DNA of 64,000 nucleotides, taken from contig CAYORT010000005.1 in the NCBI GenBank assembly GCA_964406465.1, positions 79,795 to 143,794 of the forward strand. Reading direction: 5' to 3'. The notes under the pieces were generated by a model, which saw only the letters and a program-made list of their open reading frames with translations, ran no database searches and had not been told where the DNA came from. Positions 34,411 through 42,299 of the stretch are shown piece after piece. Position 1 is the first letter of the stretch; every line of letters begins with the position of its first letter. The translations under genes were made by a program, and so were the position numbers. Source of the stretch: JAHEZL01 sp964406465 (GTDB taxonomy: Bacteria; Bacteroidota; Bacteroidia; Flavobacteriales_C; GCA-002722245).

Positions 34411-35129
34411 ATATTTTAGTAACAGGTGGAGTAAGCGGATTAGGTAAAGCAATTAGCGAAAAGTTAGCTAAAGAATATCCCGAAAGTACTGTATATGCTA
34501 CTTATTTTTCTTCATCAACGGCAGCTCAAAATTTAGAACAATCATATTCTAATATTAAAACTATTCAATGCGATTTTGCTTCTCCGGAAAGTCTTACCGC
34601 ATTGATAGAGAAATTTCCTTCTATGAATTTGGGCATTGTTGTAAATAATGCCTTAACAGGAATTGAATCAAAACATTTTCACAAAATAGATTCCTCTTTT
34701 TTTGTTCACAGTTTTCAAAATAATGTTTTGCCTGTAATTCAAATAGCGCAAAACATGATTCCTCTTTTTAGAAAGCAGAAATACGGGAAATTCATTACAG
34801 TTTTAAGTTCTTATATTTTAGATACGCCTCCTTTGGGAATGAGTGAATATGTTGCTGCAAAGTGTTATTTGCATTCATTGAGTAACTCTTGGGCAGCAGA
34901 GAATGCTAAATATGGAATTACTGCCAATTGTTTGTCTCCCTCTATTATGAGAACAGGTTTAACTAGTGATACTGATGAGCGTATTTTTGAAGAACTGGAG
35001 CAGGCTAGTCCGCTAAAAAGATTGCTAACTGTAGAAGAAACAGCAAATGCTGTTTTTTATCTTTCTAAAGCGGGTTCAGAGTTAAATGGTCAAAATTTAA
35101 AAGTAGAAGCAGGGGATATTTTCGAATAA
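34407..35129 (+). CDS. Short-chain dehydrogenase/reductase
   Basis: The 240-residue classical SDR has the NAD(P)-binding TGGVSGLGKA near residue 6, NNA near 80, a Ser in VLSSYIL near 134 and the catalytic Tyr148-x3-Lys152 in YVAAK. FabG-type 3-ketoacyl reductases share this plan, and the neighbouring MaoC and FkbH-like genes suggest an acyl-thioester substrate. Its stop abuts the stop of the convergent marR gene with no base between. Confidence 0.88.
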   Translation: MNILVTGGVSGLGKAISEKLAKEYPESTVYATYFSSSTAAQNLEQSYSNIKTIQCDFASPESLTALIEKFPSMNLGIVVNNALTGIESKHFHKIDSSFFVHSFQNNVLPVIQIAQNMIPLFRKQKYGKFITVLSSYILDTPPLGMSEYVAAKCYLHSLSNSWAAENAKYGITANCLSPSIMRTGLTSDTDERIFEELEQASPLKRLLTVEETANAVFYLSKAGSELNGQNLKVEAGDIFE

Positions 35130-35579
35130 TTATCCCCTTAGCTTATCTAATAAATCATTTAATTGTGCGGCTTCTTTCTCGCTAATGTTCTCCTTCAAAA
35201 AAACATCATTGTTCTCCAGATCAATTTTCTCTAGTAGTGCTAATCCTTTTTGAGTAATGGTAATATCCACATGACGGCGGTCATCTTTGTTTTCTTTTCT
35301 ATCTACCAATCCTTTTTGTTTTAATTTCTCAACGATTCGTGAGCTGTTCGACGATTTGTCGATCATTCTTTCGGTGATCAATTGATTATTGGCACATTTT
35401 GGATATTGTCCTCTTAAGATGCGCAACACGTTAAATTGCTCAGGCGAGATGCCAAAAGATTTTAAAAACTGACCGTGAGTTCGATACAGCCAGCTGCTGG
35501 TAAACATGATGTTTACCACCAGCCGCTGGTGTTCGCTTTTAAACTTTTTGGTTTGTTTTATTTCGTCTTCAATCTTCAT
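35130..35579 (-). CDS. MarR-family transcriptional regulator
   Basis: The 149-residue protein has the winged-helix MarR fold, with the recognition region IDKSSNSSRIVEKLKQKG near residues 72-90 and the wing motif DRKENKDDRRHVDITIT near 92. It follows yceI on the same strand after 78 bp. The two near-palindromic TTGTATnnACAA sites over the yceI promoter are plausible binding sites for this protein, so it probably represses its own operon. No Cys typical of OhrR redox sensing lies in the N-terminal helix, so the inducer is unknown. Confidence 0.9.
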   Translation of the reverse strand: MKIEDEIKQTKKFKSEHQRLVVNIMFTSSWLYRTHGQFLKSFGISPEQFNVLRILRGQYPKCANNQLITERMIDKSSNSSRIVEKLKQKGLVDRKENKDDRRHVDITITQKGLALLEKIDLENNDVFLKENISEKEAAQLNDLLDKLRG

Positions 35580-35657
35580 CGGTAGATTATTTAATATTCA
35601 ATTGTTCGATAGAATTCGCTCAAACGCGTACTTTACAAGAAGCGCTAAGATAGAAAT

Positions 35658-36185
35658 CTAAGCGTTTTTAACCAACTGAATATTAAGAGCCAATTTAATT
35701 TCGTTGCTAACGACCGCTCCGCCTGCTTCAGTTAAAGCATTCCATTTTAAGTCGTAATCCAAACGATTGATTTTTCCTGTCACTTCAAATCCGATTTTAG
35801 TATTGCCCCAAGGATCAATTGCCAAACCAGTGTATTCAGTATCTAAAGTGATGGTTTTTGTAATGTCTCTAATGGTTAAATCACCAATTAATTTGTAGGT
35901 GTTATTACCTTCTTTCTTCAATTCTTTTGAAACAAAAGTTAAAGCAGGAAATTTTTCAGCGTTGAAAAAATCATCAGATTTTAAGTGACCATCTCTTTGT
36001 TCATTGTTCGTGTCGATGCTATTTACATCAGCACTAAACTTGATTTTTGCGTCGCTGAAGTCAGGTTGATTAGATTCTAAAGAACCTTCAAATTTTTGAA
36101 AGTGTCCGCTTACTGTTGAAATTACTAAATGTTTTACTTTGAACTGTACTTCAGAGTGAGTGGTGTCGATACTGTAAGTTGCCAT
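35658..36185 (-). CDS. YceI-family lipocalin-like protein
   Basis: The 175-residue protein starts MATYSIDTTHSEVQFKVKHL and contains the YceI motifs VSGHFQKFEG, DGHLKSDDFFNAEKFP and LTIRDITKTI. The fold is an extended lipocalin that binds isoprenoid-type lipids. It has no signal peptide, unlike E. coli YceI, so this copy is probably cytoplasmic. It is the first gene of a yceI-marR operon. A hairpin (about 35641-35668, 8 of 9 pairs) lies at its 3' end without a strong T-run. Confidence 0.93.
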   Translation of the reverse strand: MATYSIDTTHSEVQFKVKHLVISTVSGHFQKFEGSLESNQPDFSDAKIKFSADVNSIDTNNEQRDGHLKSDDFFNAEKFPALTFVSKELKKEGNNTYKLIGDLTIRDITKTITLDTEYTGLAIDPWGNTKIGFEVTGKINRLDYDLKWNALTEAGGAVVSNEIKLALNIQLVKNA

Positions 36186-36207
36186 AATTTTAAAGTTTAT
36201 TGATTAA

Positions 36208-36219
36208 TTGTATACACAA
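36208..36219. promoter_or_regulatory. Operator 1 of yceI-marR
   Basis: TTGTATACACAA is a near-palindrome, part of a 19-bp direct repeat shared with operator 2. It overlaps the -7 element of the yceI promoter. Confidence 0.6.
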
Positions 36220-36247
36220 ATGTAATAACATTAATTGTATGTACAAA
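36217..36247 (-). promoter_or_regulatory. Perfect consensus promoter of yceI
   Basis: On the minus strand TTTG (36247-36244), exactly 19 bp, then TACATTTG (36224-36217) match the Bacteroidota consensus in every position. Both boxes are part of the two operator copies. Confidence 0.8.
36235..36246. promoter_or_regulatory. Operator 2 of yceI-marR
   Basis: TTGTATGTACAA has 5-bp half-sites TTGTA/TACAA. It lies 27 bp from operator 1, centre to centre, and overlaps the -33 element. Confidence 0.65.
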
Positions 36248-36319
36248 TAAAAATAAAAATATTTTTTTTGTAGCCCATGTTTACTTGCTTTTTAAACTTT
36301 AAAATCCAACAAATATTAG

Positions 36320-36327
36320 TATCTTCG
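36320..36327 (+). promoter_or_regulatory. -7 promoter element of the tig-clpP-clpX operon
   Basis: TATCTTCG matches TAnnTTTG with one change and covers the GTG at 36327. That GTG therefore cannot be the start of tig. Confidence 0.4.
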
Positions 36328-36356
36328 TGCCTCGTTTTTTTAAAAAATTAGAACTG

Positions 36357-37712
36357 ATGAATATTACACAAGAAAAAATTGACGATTTGAATGCAGTCTT
36401 GAACGTAGAAGTTAAGGAGGCAGATTATAGAGAGATTGTAGAGGGTGCATTGAAAAAACACCAAAAGAATGCTAAAATGCAAGGCTTCCGTCCGGGTAAA
36501 GTTCCTTTCACATTAGTAAGAAAAATGTACGAGCCATCTGTGAAGGTTGACGAAATCAATAGATTGGTAAGTAAAGAATTGGAGAAATACATTGCCGACA
36601 ATAAAATTGAAATTATTGGTCAGCCATTGCCAAAAGAAAATAGTGGAATCACTTATGATTTCACCAATGGTGTTGATTTCAAATTTATTTACGAATTAGG
36701 AATTGCACCTTCTTTTGAAATTGCATTGAATAAAGTAGAATTAACACAATACAAAATCAATGTTGATGATGTTTTGGTTGATAAATTCGTGAGCGATATC
36801 GCAAAAAGATATGGCAAGATGAGTGCACCGGAAGTGGCGTCTTTAGAAGATATGTTGTATATCGATTTTTCTGAGTTGGCTGCCGATGGTTCTGTGAAAG
36901 AAGGCGGTATTAGCAAAATGAGTGTTTTACCTTTAGCTGAAATCAATAAGAAAGTTGCCGAGCAATTTGTAGGTAAAAAGAAAGATGATGAAGTTACTTT
37001 GGTTCCATCAGCTGTTTACGATGACAAAGCAAAAGTAGCTGCTATGTTGGGAACTACTGTTGACACAGTTGCTGGTTTAGGTTCTTTCAAAGCGAAGGTG
37101 TTAAACATTAGTAAACTGGAAGCAGCGGAATTGAATCAAGAATTGTTTGATAAAGTATATGGTGCTGGAGTAGTAAATTCTGTTGAAGAATTTCGTGCTA
37201 AAGTGAAATCAGAATCTTCTGAAGCTATGGCCTCTCAAGAGTTTACTAAATTGCAAAATGATGCAATTCAGTACTTGTTAGACAATACTAAATTCAATTT
37301 GCCTGATACTTTTGTGAAAAAATGGTTGGTTGCCGCTTCACAAAAACCTACCACTGCAGAAGCAATTGAAAAAGAATACAGCCACTACCAAAGAGGTTTG
37401 AAATGGCAGTTGATCGAAAATAAATTAATCAAAGAAAACGATCTTAAAGTTGAGTTCGAAGAGTTGAAAGCTAAAGCTGAAGAGTTGGTGAGAGCTAACT
37501 TCCGTCAGTACGGACAAAACATTGAAGACGAACAATTGGCTCCAATCGTAGCTAATGTGTTGCAAAGAGAAGAAGAAAGAAGAGGGATTTACGATGCGCT
37601 TTACACAGAGAAAATCGTAAATGTTGTGAAAAGCAAAGCGAAAGTTTCTGAAAAGACTGTTTCTTATGATGAATTTACTAAATTAGTTTCTCAACAAAAT
37701 AATCAGATTTAA
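36357..37712 (+). CDS. tig: Trigger factor
   Basis: This ribosome-associated chaperone and prolyl isomerase is placed at ATG 36357 (451 residues: MNITQEKIDDLN), because the longer frame from a GTG at 36327 starts inside the promoter box. The ribosome-binding motif GFRPGKVP is present near residue 44. The middle domain is diverged from typical FKBP-like PPIase, as is usual in Bacteroidota, and the C-terminal helical arms follow. It is one base from clpP, giving the common tig-clpP-clpX order. Confidence 0.92.
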   Translation: MNITQEKIDDLNAVLNVEVKEADYREIVEGALKKHQKNAKMQGFRPGKVPFTLVRKMYEPSVKVDEINRLVSKELEKYIADNKIEIIGQPLPKENSGITYDFTNGVDFKFIYELGIAPSFEIALNKVELTQYKINVDDVLVDKFVSDIAKRYGKMSAPEVASLEDMLYIDFSELAADGSVKEGGISKMSVLPLAEINKKVAEQFVGKKKDDEVTLVPSAVYDDKAKVAAMLGTTVDTVAGLGSFKAKVLNISKLEAAELNQELFDKVYGAGVVNSVEEFRAKVKSESSEAMASQEFTKLQNDAIQYLLDNTKFNLPDTFVKKWLVAASQKPTTAEAIEKEYSHYQRGLKWQLIENKLIKENDLKVEFEELKAKAEELVRANFRQYGQNIEDEQLAPIVANVLQREEERRGIYDALYTEKIVNVVKSKAKVSEKTVSYDEFTKLVSQQNNQI

Positions 37713-37713
37713 T

Positions 37714-38388
37714 ATGATGGACGGTAAAGAATTTAGAAAATATGCTACCAAACACGTTGGTATCAATAGTATCGCTTTAGATCAATACATCGAGTCTTCA
37801 ATGACTCCATACATTATTGAAGAGCGTTCATTAAACGTTGCTCAAATGGACGTTTTTTCTCGTTTGATGATGGACAGAATTATCTTTCTAGGAACAGGAA
37901 TTGACGATCATGTTGCCAACATTATTCAAGCGCAATTGTTGTTCTTAGAATCGGCTGATGCACATAAAGACATTCAAATTTACTTGAATTCACCTGGTGG
38001 TTCTGTATATGCTGGTTTGGGTATCTACGATACTATGCAATACATCAATCCAGATGTAGCAACTATCTGTACAGGTATGGCAGCTTCTATGGGTGCTGTA
38101 TTGTTATGTGCTGGTGCAGCAGGTAAAAGAACTGCTTTGAAACATTCTCGCGTTATGATTCACCAACCGCTTGGTGGTGCTCAAGGTCAGGCAACTGATA
38201 TTGAAATCACAGCTCGTGAAATTCAAAAATTGAAAAAAGAATTGTACGAAATCATCGCTAACCATTCTGGTCAGACTTACGATAAAGTATGGGCAGATAG
38301 CGACCGTGACTACTGGATGACTTCAACTGAAGCGAAAGAATACGGTATGATTGACGAGGTTTTATTCAAAAATGTAAGTAAAAAATAA
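37714..38388 (+). CDS. clpP: ATP-dependent Clp protease proteolytic subunit
   Basis: ClpP forms the tetradecameric serine protease chamber. The 224-residue protein has the catalytic triad Ser125 (GMAASMGA), His150 (RVMIHQP) and Asp199 (DSDRDYW). The conserved IYLNSPGGSVYAGL and the family length are present. It is between tig and clpX with gaps of 1 and 7 bases, so the substrate-recognition ATPase is co-expressed. Confidence 0.97.
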   Translation: MMDGKEFRKYATKHVGINSIALDQYIESSMTPYIIEERSLNVAQMDVFSRLMMDRIIFLGTGIDDHVANIIQAQLLFLESADAHKDIQIYLNSPGGSVYAGLGIYDTMQYINPDVATICTGMAASMGAVLLCAGAAGKRTALKHSRVMIHQPLGGAQGQATDIEITAREIQKLKKELYEIIANHSGQTYDKVWADSDRDYWMTSTEAKEYGMIDEVLFKNVSKK

Positions 38389-38395
38389 TTGAGCT

Positions 38396-39640
38396 ATGGG
38401 AAAGTCGGCGAAAGAGGATATTAGATGTTCGTTTTGTGGTAGAAACAAGGTGGATACTAATGTCCTCATCGCCGGTATTAGCGGTCATATTTGTGATCGT
38501 TGTATCGACCAAGCTTTTCAAATTTCTAAAGACGAGCTTTCTGCTAAAAACAATCAATCGGTAAAGTCAAGTATCAACTTGCTTAAGCCTATTGAAATTA
38601 AAAAGTACATCGATCAATATGTAATTGGTCAGGATGAAGCAAAGAAAGTTTTGTCGGTTGCAGTTTACAATCACTTCAAGCGTTTGTCTCAAGGTGTAGT
38701 TGCCGAAGATGGTGTAGAGATTGAAAAATCGAACATCATTATGGTGGGTGAAACCGGAACGGGAAAAACCTTATTGGCCAAATCAATTGCTAAGTTGCTG
38801 AATGTTCCATTTTGCATTGCCGATGCAACTGTTTTAACAGAGGCAGGTTATGTAGGTGAAGATGTAGAAAGCATTTTATCTCGACTTTTACAAGCTGCAG
38901 ATTTTGATGCTGCTGCTGCAGAGAAGGGAATTATTTTCATTGATGAGGTAGATAAAATTGCACGTAAAAGCGACAGCGCATCTATCACGCGTGATGTATC
39001 GGGTGAGGGTGTTCAACAGGCATTATTGAAATTGTTAGAAGGCTCTGTAGTAGGTGTTCCGCCTCAAGGTGGAAGAAAACATCCCGAACAAAAATTGGTG
39101 CAAATTGATACCAAAAACATCTTGTTTATTTGTGGTGGAGCCTTTGTTGGTTTAGATAAAATCATTGAGAAGAGAATGAAGTCTCAAACTCTAGGATTTA
39201 GCGCCAGCAAGCAAATGCGAAATATTGATAAAGCCAATATCTTGCAATATGTTACGCCTTCAGATATTAAATCATTTGGTTTGATTCCTGAGTTGATCGG
39301 TAGATTGCCAATTCTTACGCATTTGCTTCCGTTGGATAGAACGGCATTGCGTAGAATATTGACTGAACCTAAAAATGCCATCATCAAGCAATATGTAAAA
39401 TTGTTTGAAATAGATGGTATTAAATTGAGCTTCGAAAAAGAGGTGTTGGATTACATTGTCGACAAAGCGATGGAACACAAATTAGGCGCACGTGGATTGC
39501 GTTCTATATGTGAGGCAATAATGCTAGATGCAATGTTTGATATGCCTTCTGATAAGGAAGTAAAAGAGCTCAAAATCACTTTAGCTTACGCTACAGAGAA
39601 AGTTGAGAATTCAAAGATTGAGTCGCTTAAAGTGGCGTAA
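38396..39640 (+). CDS. clpX: ATP-dependent Clp protease ATP-binding subunit ClpX
   Basis: ClpX is the unfoldase that feeds ClpP. The 414-residue protein has the N-terminal zinc-binding domain with Cys11, Cys14, Cys33 and Cys36. Walker A is GETGTGKT near 118, Walker B is IIFIDEVDKIA near 180. The pore loop region with GYVGEDV and the sensor-2 motif GARGLRS are also present. A short palindrome at 39641-39661 follows, which may end the operon. Confidence 0.97.
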   Translation: MGKSAKEDIRCSFCGRNKVDTNVLIAGISGHICDRCIDQAFQISKDELSAKNNQSVKSSINLLKPIEIKKYIDQYVIGQDEAKKVLSVAVYNHFKRLSQGVVAEDGVEIEKSNIIMVGETGTGKTLLAKSIAKLLNVPFCIADATVLTEAGYVGEDVESILSRLLQAADFDAAAAEKGIIFIDEVDKIARKSDSASITRDVSGEGVQQALLKLLEGSVVGVPPQGGRKHPEQKLVQIDTKNILFICGGAFVGLDKIIEKRMKSQTLGFSASKQMRNIDKANILQYVTPSDIKSFGLIPELIGRLPILTHLLPLDRTALRRILTEPKNAIIKQYVKLFEIDGIKLSFEKEVLDYIVDKAMEHKLGARGLRSICEAIMLDAMFDMPSDKEVKELKITLAYATEKVENSKIESLKVA

Positions 39641-39661
39641 GGGCGAAAAATTTTTCGTCCC
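39641..39661. terminator. Weak palindrome between clpX and hflX
   Basis: GGGCGAAAAA and TTTTTCGTCCC form an imperfect, nearly loopless palindrome with one bulged base in the 23-bp gap between the two convergent genes. It may be a weak bidirectional terminator. Confidence 0.3.
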
Positions 39662-39663
39662 TA

Positions 39664-40860
39664 CTAATACAGAAAATTGTTGTAAGGATATTTCTTTGCG
39701 TGCAACTCTTTTACTTTATCGTAAAGTGAGTTTTTAAATTCATCCCAATTGGCTTTTTCTGTGGCAGAGATAAACATGCAAGAAGCGTTGGTGCGCGCCA
39801 TCCAGCTTCTTTTTAATTCTTCTAAAGGCTCAATCTTTTCAGCGTCGGGGTCTTCTAATTCTTCGTTCACTTTAGGAACGTACATGTCGATTTTATTAAA
39901 GATCAAGAAGGTTGGTTTTTCTTGAGATTCAATGTCTTTCAATGTTTCGTTTACTACTTCGATATGATCTTCAAAATGTGGATGTGATACATCAACCACG
40001 TGCAATAAAATGTCGGCTTCGCGCACTTCATCTAGCGTAGATTTGAAAGATTCCACTAAGTCGTGAGGTAATTTTCTAATAAACCCAACGGTATCCGAAA
40101 GCAGGAAAGGCAAATTACCAATTACCACTTTTCTCACGGTGGTATCTAGCGTTGCGAAGAGTTTATTTTCAGCAAATACATCCGATTTGGAAATAGCATT
40201 CATGATGGTGCTTTTTCCAACGTTGGTATAGCCCACAAGCGCAACACGAATCATGCTTTCGCGATTGCTGCGTTGAGCGGTAGTTTGACGGTCGATTTGT
40301 TTTAATTTTTCCTTCAGTAAGGAAATTTTATCACGAATGATACGACGGTCGGTTTCAATTTCGGTTTCACCCGGACCCTTCATACCAATACCCCCTTTTT
40401 GTTTCGATAAGTGGGTCCACATGTTGGTTAGTCGAGGCATCAAATATTGATATTGCGCCAATTCAACCTGTGTTTTAGCGTTAGCGGTACGCGCGCGTTT
40501 GGCGAAGATGTCGAGAATCAAATTGTTTCTATCAAGAATCTTACAAGCCAAAAGCTTTTCAATATTTCTTATTTGAGAAGGGGAGAGCTCATCATCGAAG
40601 ATGGCCATTTCAATGGCATTGTCTTTCACAAATAGAGCAATCTCTTCTATTTTACCTTTGCCAACAAAGGTTTTAGAATCGGCTTTGGGAAGTTTCTGAA
40701 CAAAAGTTTGTACGGTTTCCGCTCCGGCAGTCTCGGCCAAGAAAGCCAATTCATCCATATATTCATCAGAACGTTGCTCGCTAATTTTGTCGGTAATTAA
40801 ACCAATCAAAATTGCTTTTTCGCGATCTTTTCGGGCGGTATCGTAAAGCTTTTTGGCCAT
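39664..40860 (-). CDS. hflX: GTPase HflX
   Basis: HflX is a ribosome-binding GTPase that splits stalled ribosomes. The 398-residue protein has the N-terminal HflX domain (ending FVGKGKIEE near 70 and the glycine-rich KGGIGMKGPGETEIE near 160). The GTPase domain shows G1 GYTNVGKST near 206, the TLDTTVR switch, DTVGFIRKLP and NKID. The RSN stretch between the domains is typical. It abuts the cytochrome gene upstream by one base. Confidence 0.95.
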   Translation of the reverse strand: MAKKLYDTARKDREKAILIGLITDKISEQRSDEYMDELAFLAETAGAETVQTFVQKLPKADSKTFVGKGKIEEIALFVKDNAIEMAIFDDELSPSQIRNIEKLLACKILDRNNLILDIFAKRARTANAKTQVELAQYQYLMPRLTNMWTHLSKQKGGIGMKGPGETEIETDRRIIRDKISLLKEKLKQIDRQTTAQRSNRESMIRVALVGYTNVGKSTIMNAISKSDVFAENKLFATLDTTVRKVVIGNLPFLLSDTVGFIRKLPHDLVESFKSTLDEVREADILLHVVDVSHPHFEDHIEVVNETLKDIESQEKPTFLIFNKIDMYVPKVNEELEDPDAEKIEPLEELKRSWMARTNASCMFISATEKANWDEFKNSLYDKVKELHAKKYPYNNFLY

Positions 40861-41508
40861 TTATTTTGTCTTGAGAGTTGCGATATAATTAACAACCGCA
40901 CTAATTTCTGTGTTTGTCAATTGATCCTCTTTAGGCGTTACACTCCCTTCCCCAAAGCCAGGCATATTATTTCTTCCTTTTTGTACTACAATAAACGCAG
41001 AAGCAGAGTCCAAAACACTGGTTTGTAAATTAGTAGCTCCTGCAAGACCATATGTGCCATCTACACCATGGCAAGAGGAACAGTTTGCTATGAATAATTT
41101 ATTTCCTAATTCGGCATTGTTTTCGGTTTCAACATGTTGTATAACTGCTTTCTTTTTAGCCACTTCAGACAAGCCATAAGCCGCTAGAAAAAATACAGTT
41201 GAAAGAGCAACCAGTACTTTGCTGTGTTTTTTAGCACCCACAATACCAAGAGGAATACCAGCTAATACAGCTCCTAATTTCACATAAAATAGGGTGTGGA
41301 AGCCACCGCCCTTCATTACTATTAGCACTATACCAATGACCAAGAAAAGGATGGTAACTAACATCTCTGGCATTTTAGTTTTTGCACGGTAATTATCAAA
41401 GCTTTCGTTGCTTTTGAAAATTAGAATTGTTTTGATGAACATGGAGATTACAAAAAGTAATACAAGTACCATGTGCACCTTACTTAAAATTGAAAAAGTA
41501 TCTGTCAT
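40861..41508 (-). CDS. SirB-like membrane domain fused to cytochrome c
   Basis: The start at 41508 gives 215 residues. A perfect -7 element lies at 41534-41541, and a longer frame to 41676 runs into the inverted-repeat element, so I reject the longer start. The N-terminal part has four TM helices with a conserved-looking His near the start (KVHMVLV) and resembles SirB2-type proteins. The C-terminal part is a class-I c-type haem domain with CSSCH (Cys143, Cys146, His147) and an axial Met in NNMPGFG (Met182). The haem probably faces the periplasm. No oxidase genes are adjacent. Confidence 0.82.
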   Translation of the reverse strand: MTDTFSILSKVHMVLVLLFVISMFIKTILIFKSNESFDNYRAKTKMPEMLVTILFLVIGIVLIVMKGGGFHTLFYVKLGAVLAGIPLGIVGAKKHSKVLVALSTVFFLAAYGLSEVAKKKAVIQHVETENNAELGNKLFIANCSSCHGVDGTYGLAGATNLQTSVLDSASAFIVVQKGRNNMPGFGEGSVTPKEDQLTNTEISAVVNYIATLKTK

Positions 41509-41533
41509 AAATTTTGGTTTTTTTGCGCTGAAG

Positions 41534-41541
41534 CAAATGTA
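41534..41541 (-). promoter_or_regulatory. -7 promoter element of the cytochrome gene
   Basis: The minus strand reads TACATTTG, 25 bp before the ATG at 41508. Confidence 0.55.
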
Positions 41542-41561
41542 AGATAAGTTTTTTAAGTATT

Positions 41562-41722
41562 GTACTTGTGGGTGTGGGAATCCCTCTCGGAGGGAGGGGG
41601 CGATTTTGCTTGTGCGGCTGCAGGGAGATGCATTCATAATTTTGAGAAATCCATCTCCCTGCCACTTCACAGGCATTTACACACCCCTCTCCTCCGAGAG
41701 GGAGTCTCACACCCTGAAGTAC
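41562..41722. repeat. Palindromic element, copy A (161 bp)
   Basis: Outer inverted repeats of 32 bp (28 matching) run from GTACTT at 41562 to AAGTAC at 41722. An inner inverted repeat GGGAGATG...CATCTCCC lies in the middle. The reverse complement aligns with copy B at 45895-46043, sharing AAATGCCTGTG, GGGAGATGGA and CATCTCCCTGCAG. It fills most of the 41509-41754 intergenic region. Confidence 0.85.
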
Positions 41723-41742
41723 TTTGTAAAAAAAATCTGACT

Positions 41743-41750
41743 TATATTTA
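41743..41750 (+). promoter_or_regulatory. Possible -7 element of tadA
   Basis: TATATTTA matches TAnnTTTG in all but the last base and ends 4 bases before the tadA ATG, so the mRNA would be leaderless. Confidence 0.35.
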
Positions 41751-41754
41751 CCCC

Positions 41755-42201
41755 ATGGAATTATCAGTTTTCTCAGATGACTATTTTATGAAGCAGGCGA
41801 TGGTGGAAGCGCAGCGTGCTTTTGAAGAAGATGAAGTGCCTGTAGGTGCAGTAATCGTGTGCAAAAATCAAATCATTGCTCGAGCGCACAACCAAACCGA
41901 ACAGTTGAACGATGTTACAGCTCATGCCGAAATGCTGGCTTTTACTTCGGCTGCAAACTTTTTAGGAGGAAAATTCTTGAACGAATGCACTCTTTACGTC
42001 ACCTTAGAACCTTGTCCGATGTGCGCCGGAGCAGCCTACTGGACTCGCCTAAAAAGAGTGGTTTTCGCCACAAGTGATCCTAAGCGCGGTTACAGTTTAC
42101 TAAGTAATGATATGTTGCATCCTAAAACTGAAGTAGCGCGTGGAGTTTTAGCTGATGAAAGTAGAAAGTTGTTGCAGAAATTTTTTGAGAAGAAGAGATA
42201 G
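41755..42201 (+). CDS. tadA: tRNA-specific adenosine deaminase
   Basis: TadA converts A34 of tRNA to inosine. The 148-residue protein starts MELSVFSDDYFMKQAM, which lines up with the N-terminus of TadA relatives. The zinc and proton-transfer motif HAE is near residue 57 and the PCPMC zinc motif near 85. A frame continuing upstream to 41560 is only the palindromic element and is not part of the gene. Codon use and length are typical. Confidence 0.95.
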   Translation: MELSVFSDDYFMKQAMVEAQRAFEEDEVPVGAVIVCKNQIIARAHNQTEQLNDVTAHAEMLAFTSAANFLGGKFLNECTLYVTLEPCPMCAGAAYWTRLKRVVFATSDPKRGYSLLSNDMLHPKTEVARGVLADESRKLLQKFFEKKR

Positions 42202-42299
42202 GTTTTAGCAGATTTTTTTCGATTGCAAATCTTAAAGAGTTGCTGTCTTTTTCTATTTTGAGTTTATGCAGTGTATGCGCTTATAATATTTTCAAACTA

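Noticed and set aside
36327..36356. Longer trigger factor from GTG 36327
   Set aside because: The GTG overlaps a near-consensus -7 element, and the family N-terminus begins at the ATG at 36357.
41509..41676. N-terminal extension of the cytochrome protein
   Set aside because: It is translated from the palindromic element, and the -7 box at 41534-41541 lies downstream of that start.
41560..41754. N-terminal extension of TadA
   Set aside because: Also translated repeat sequence; TadA homologues begin at the ATG at 41755.
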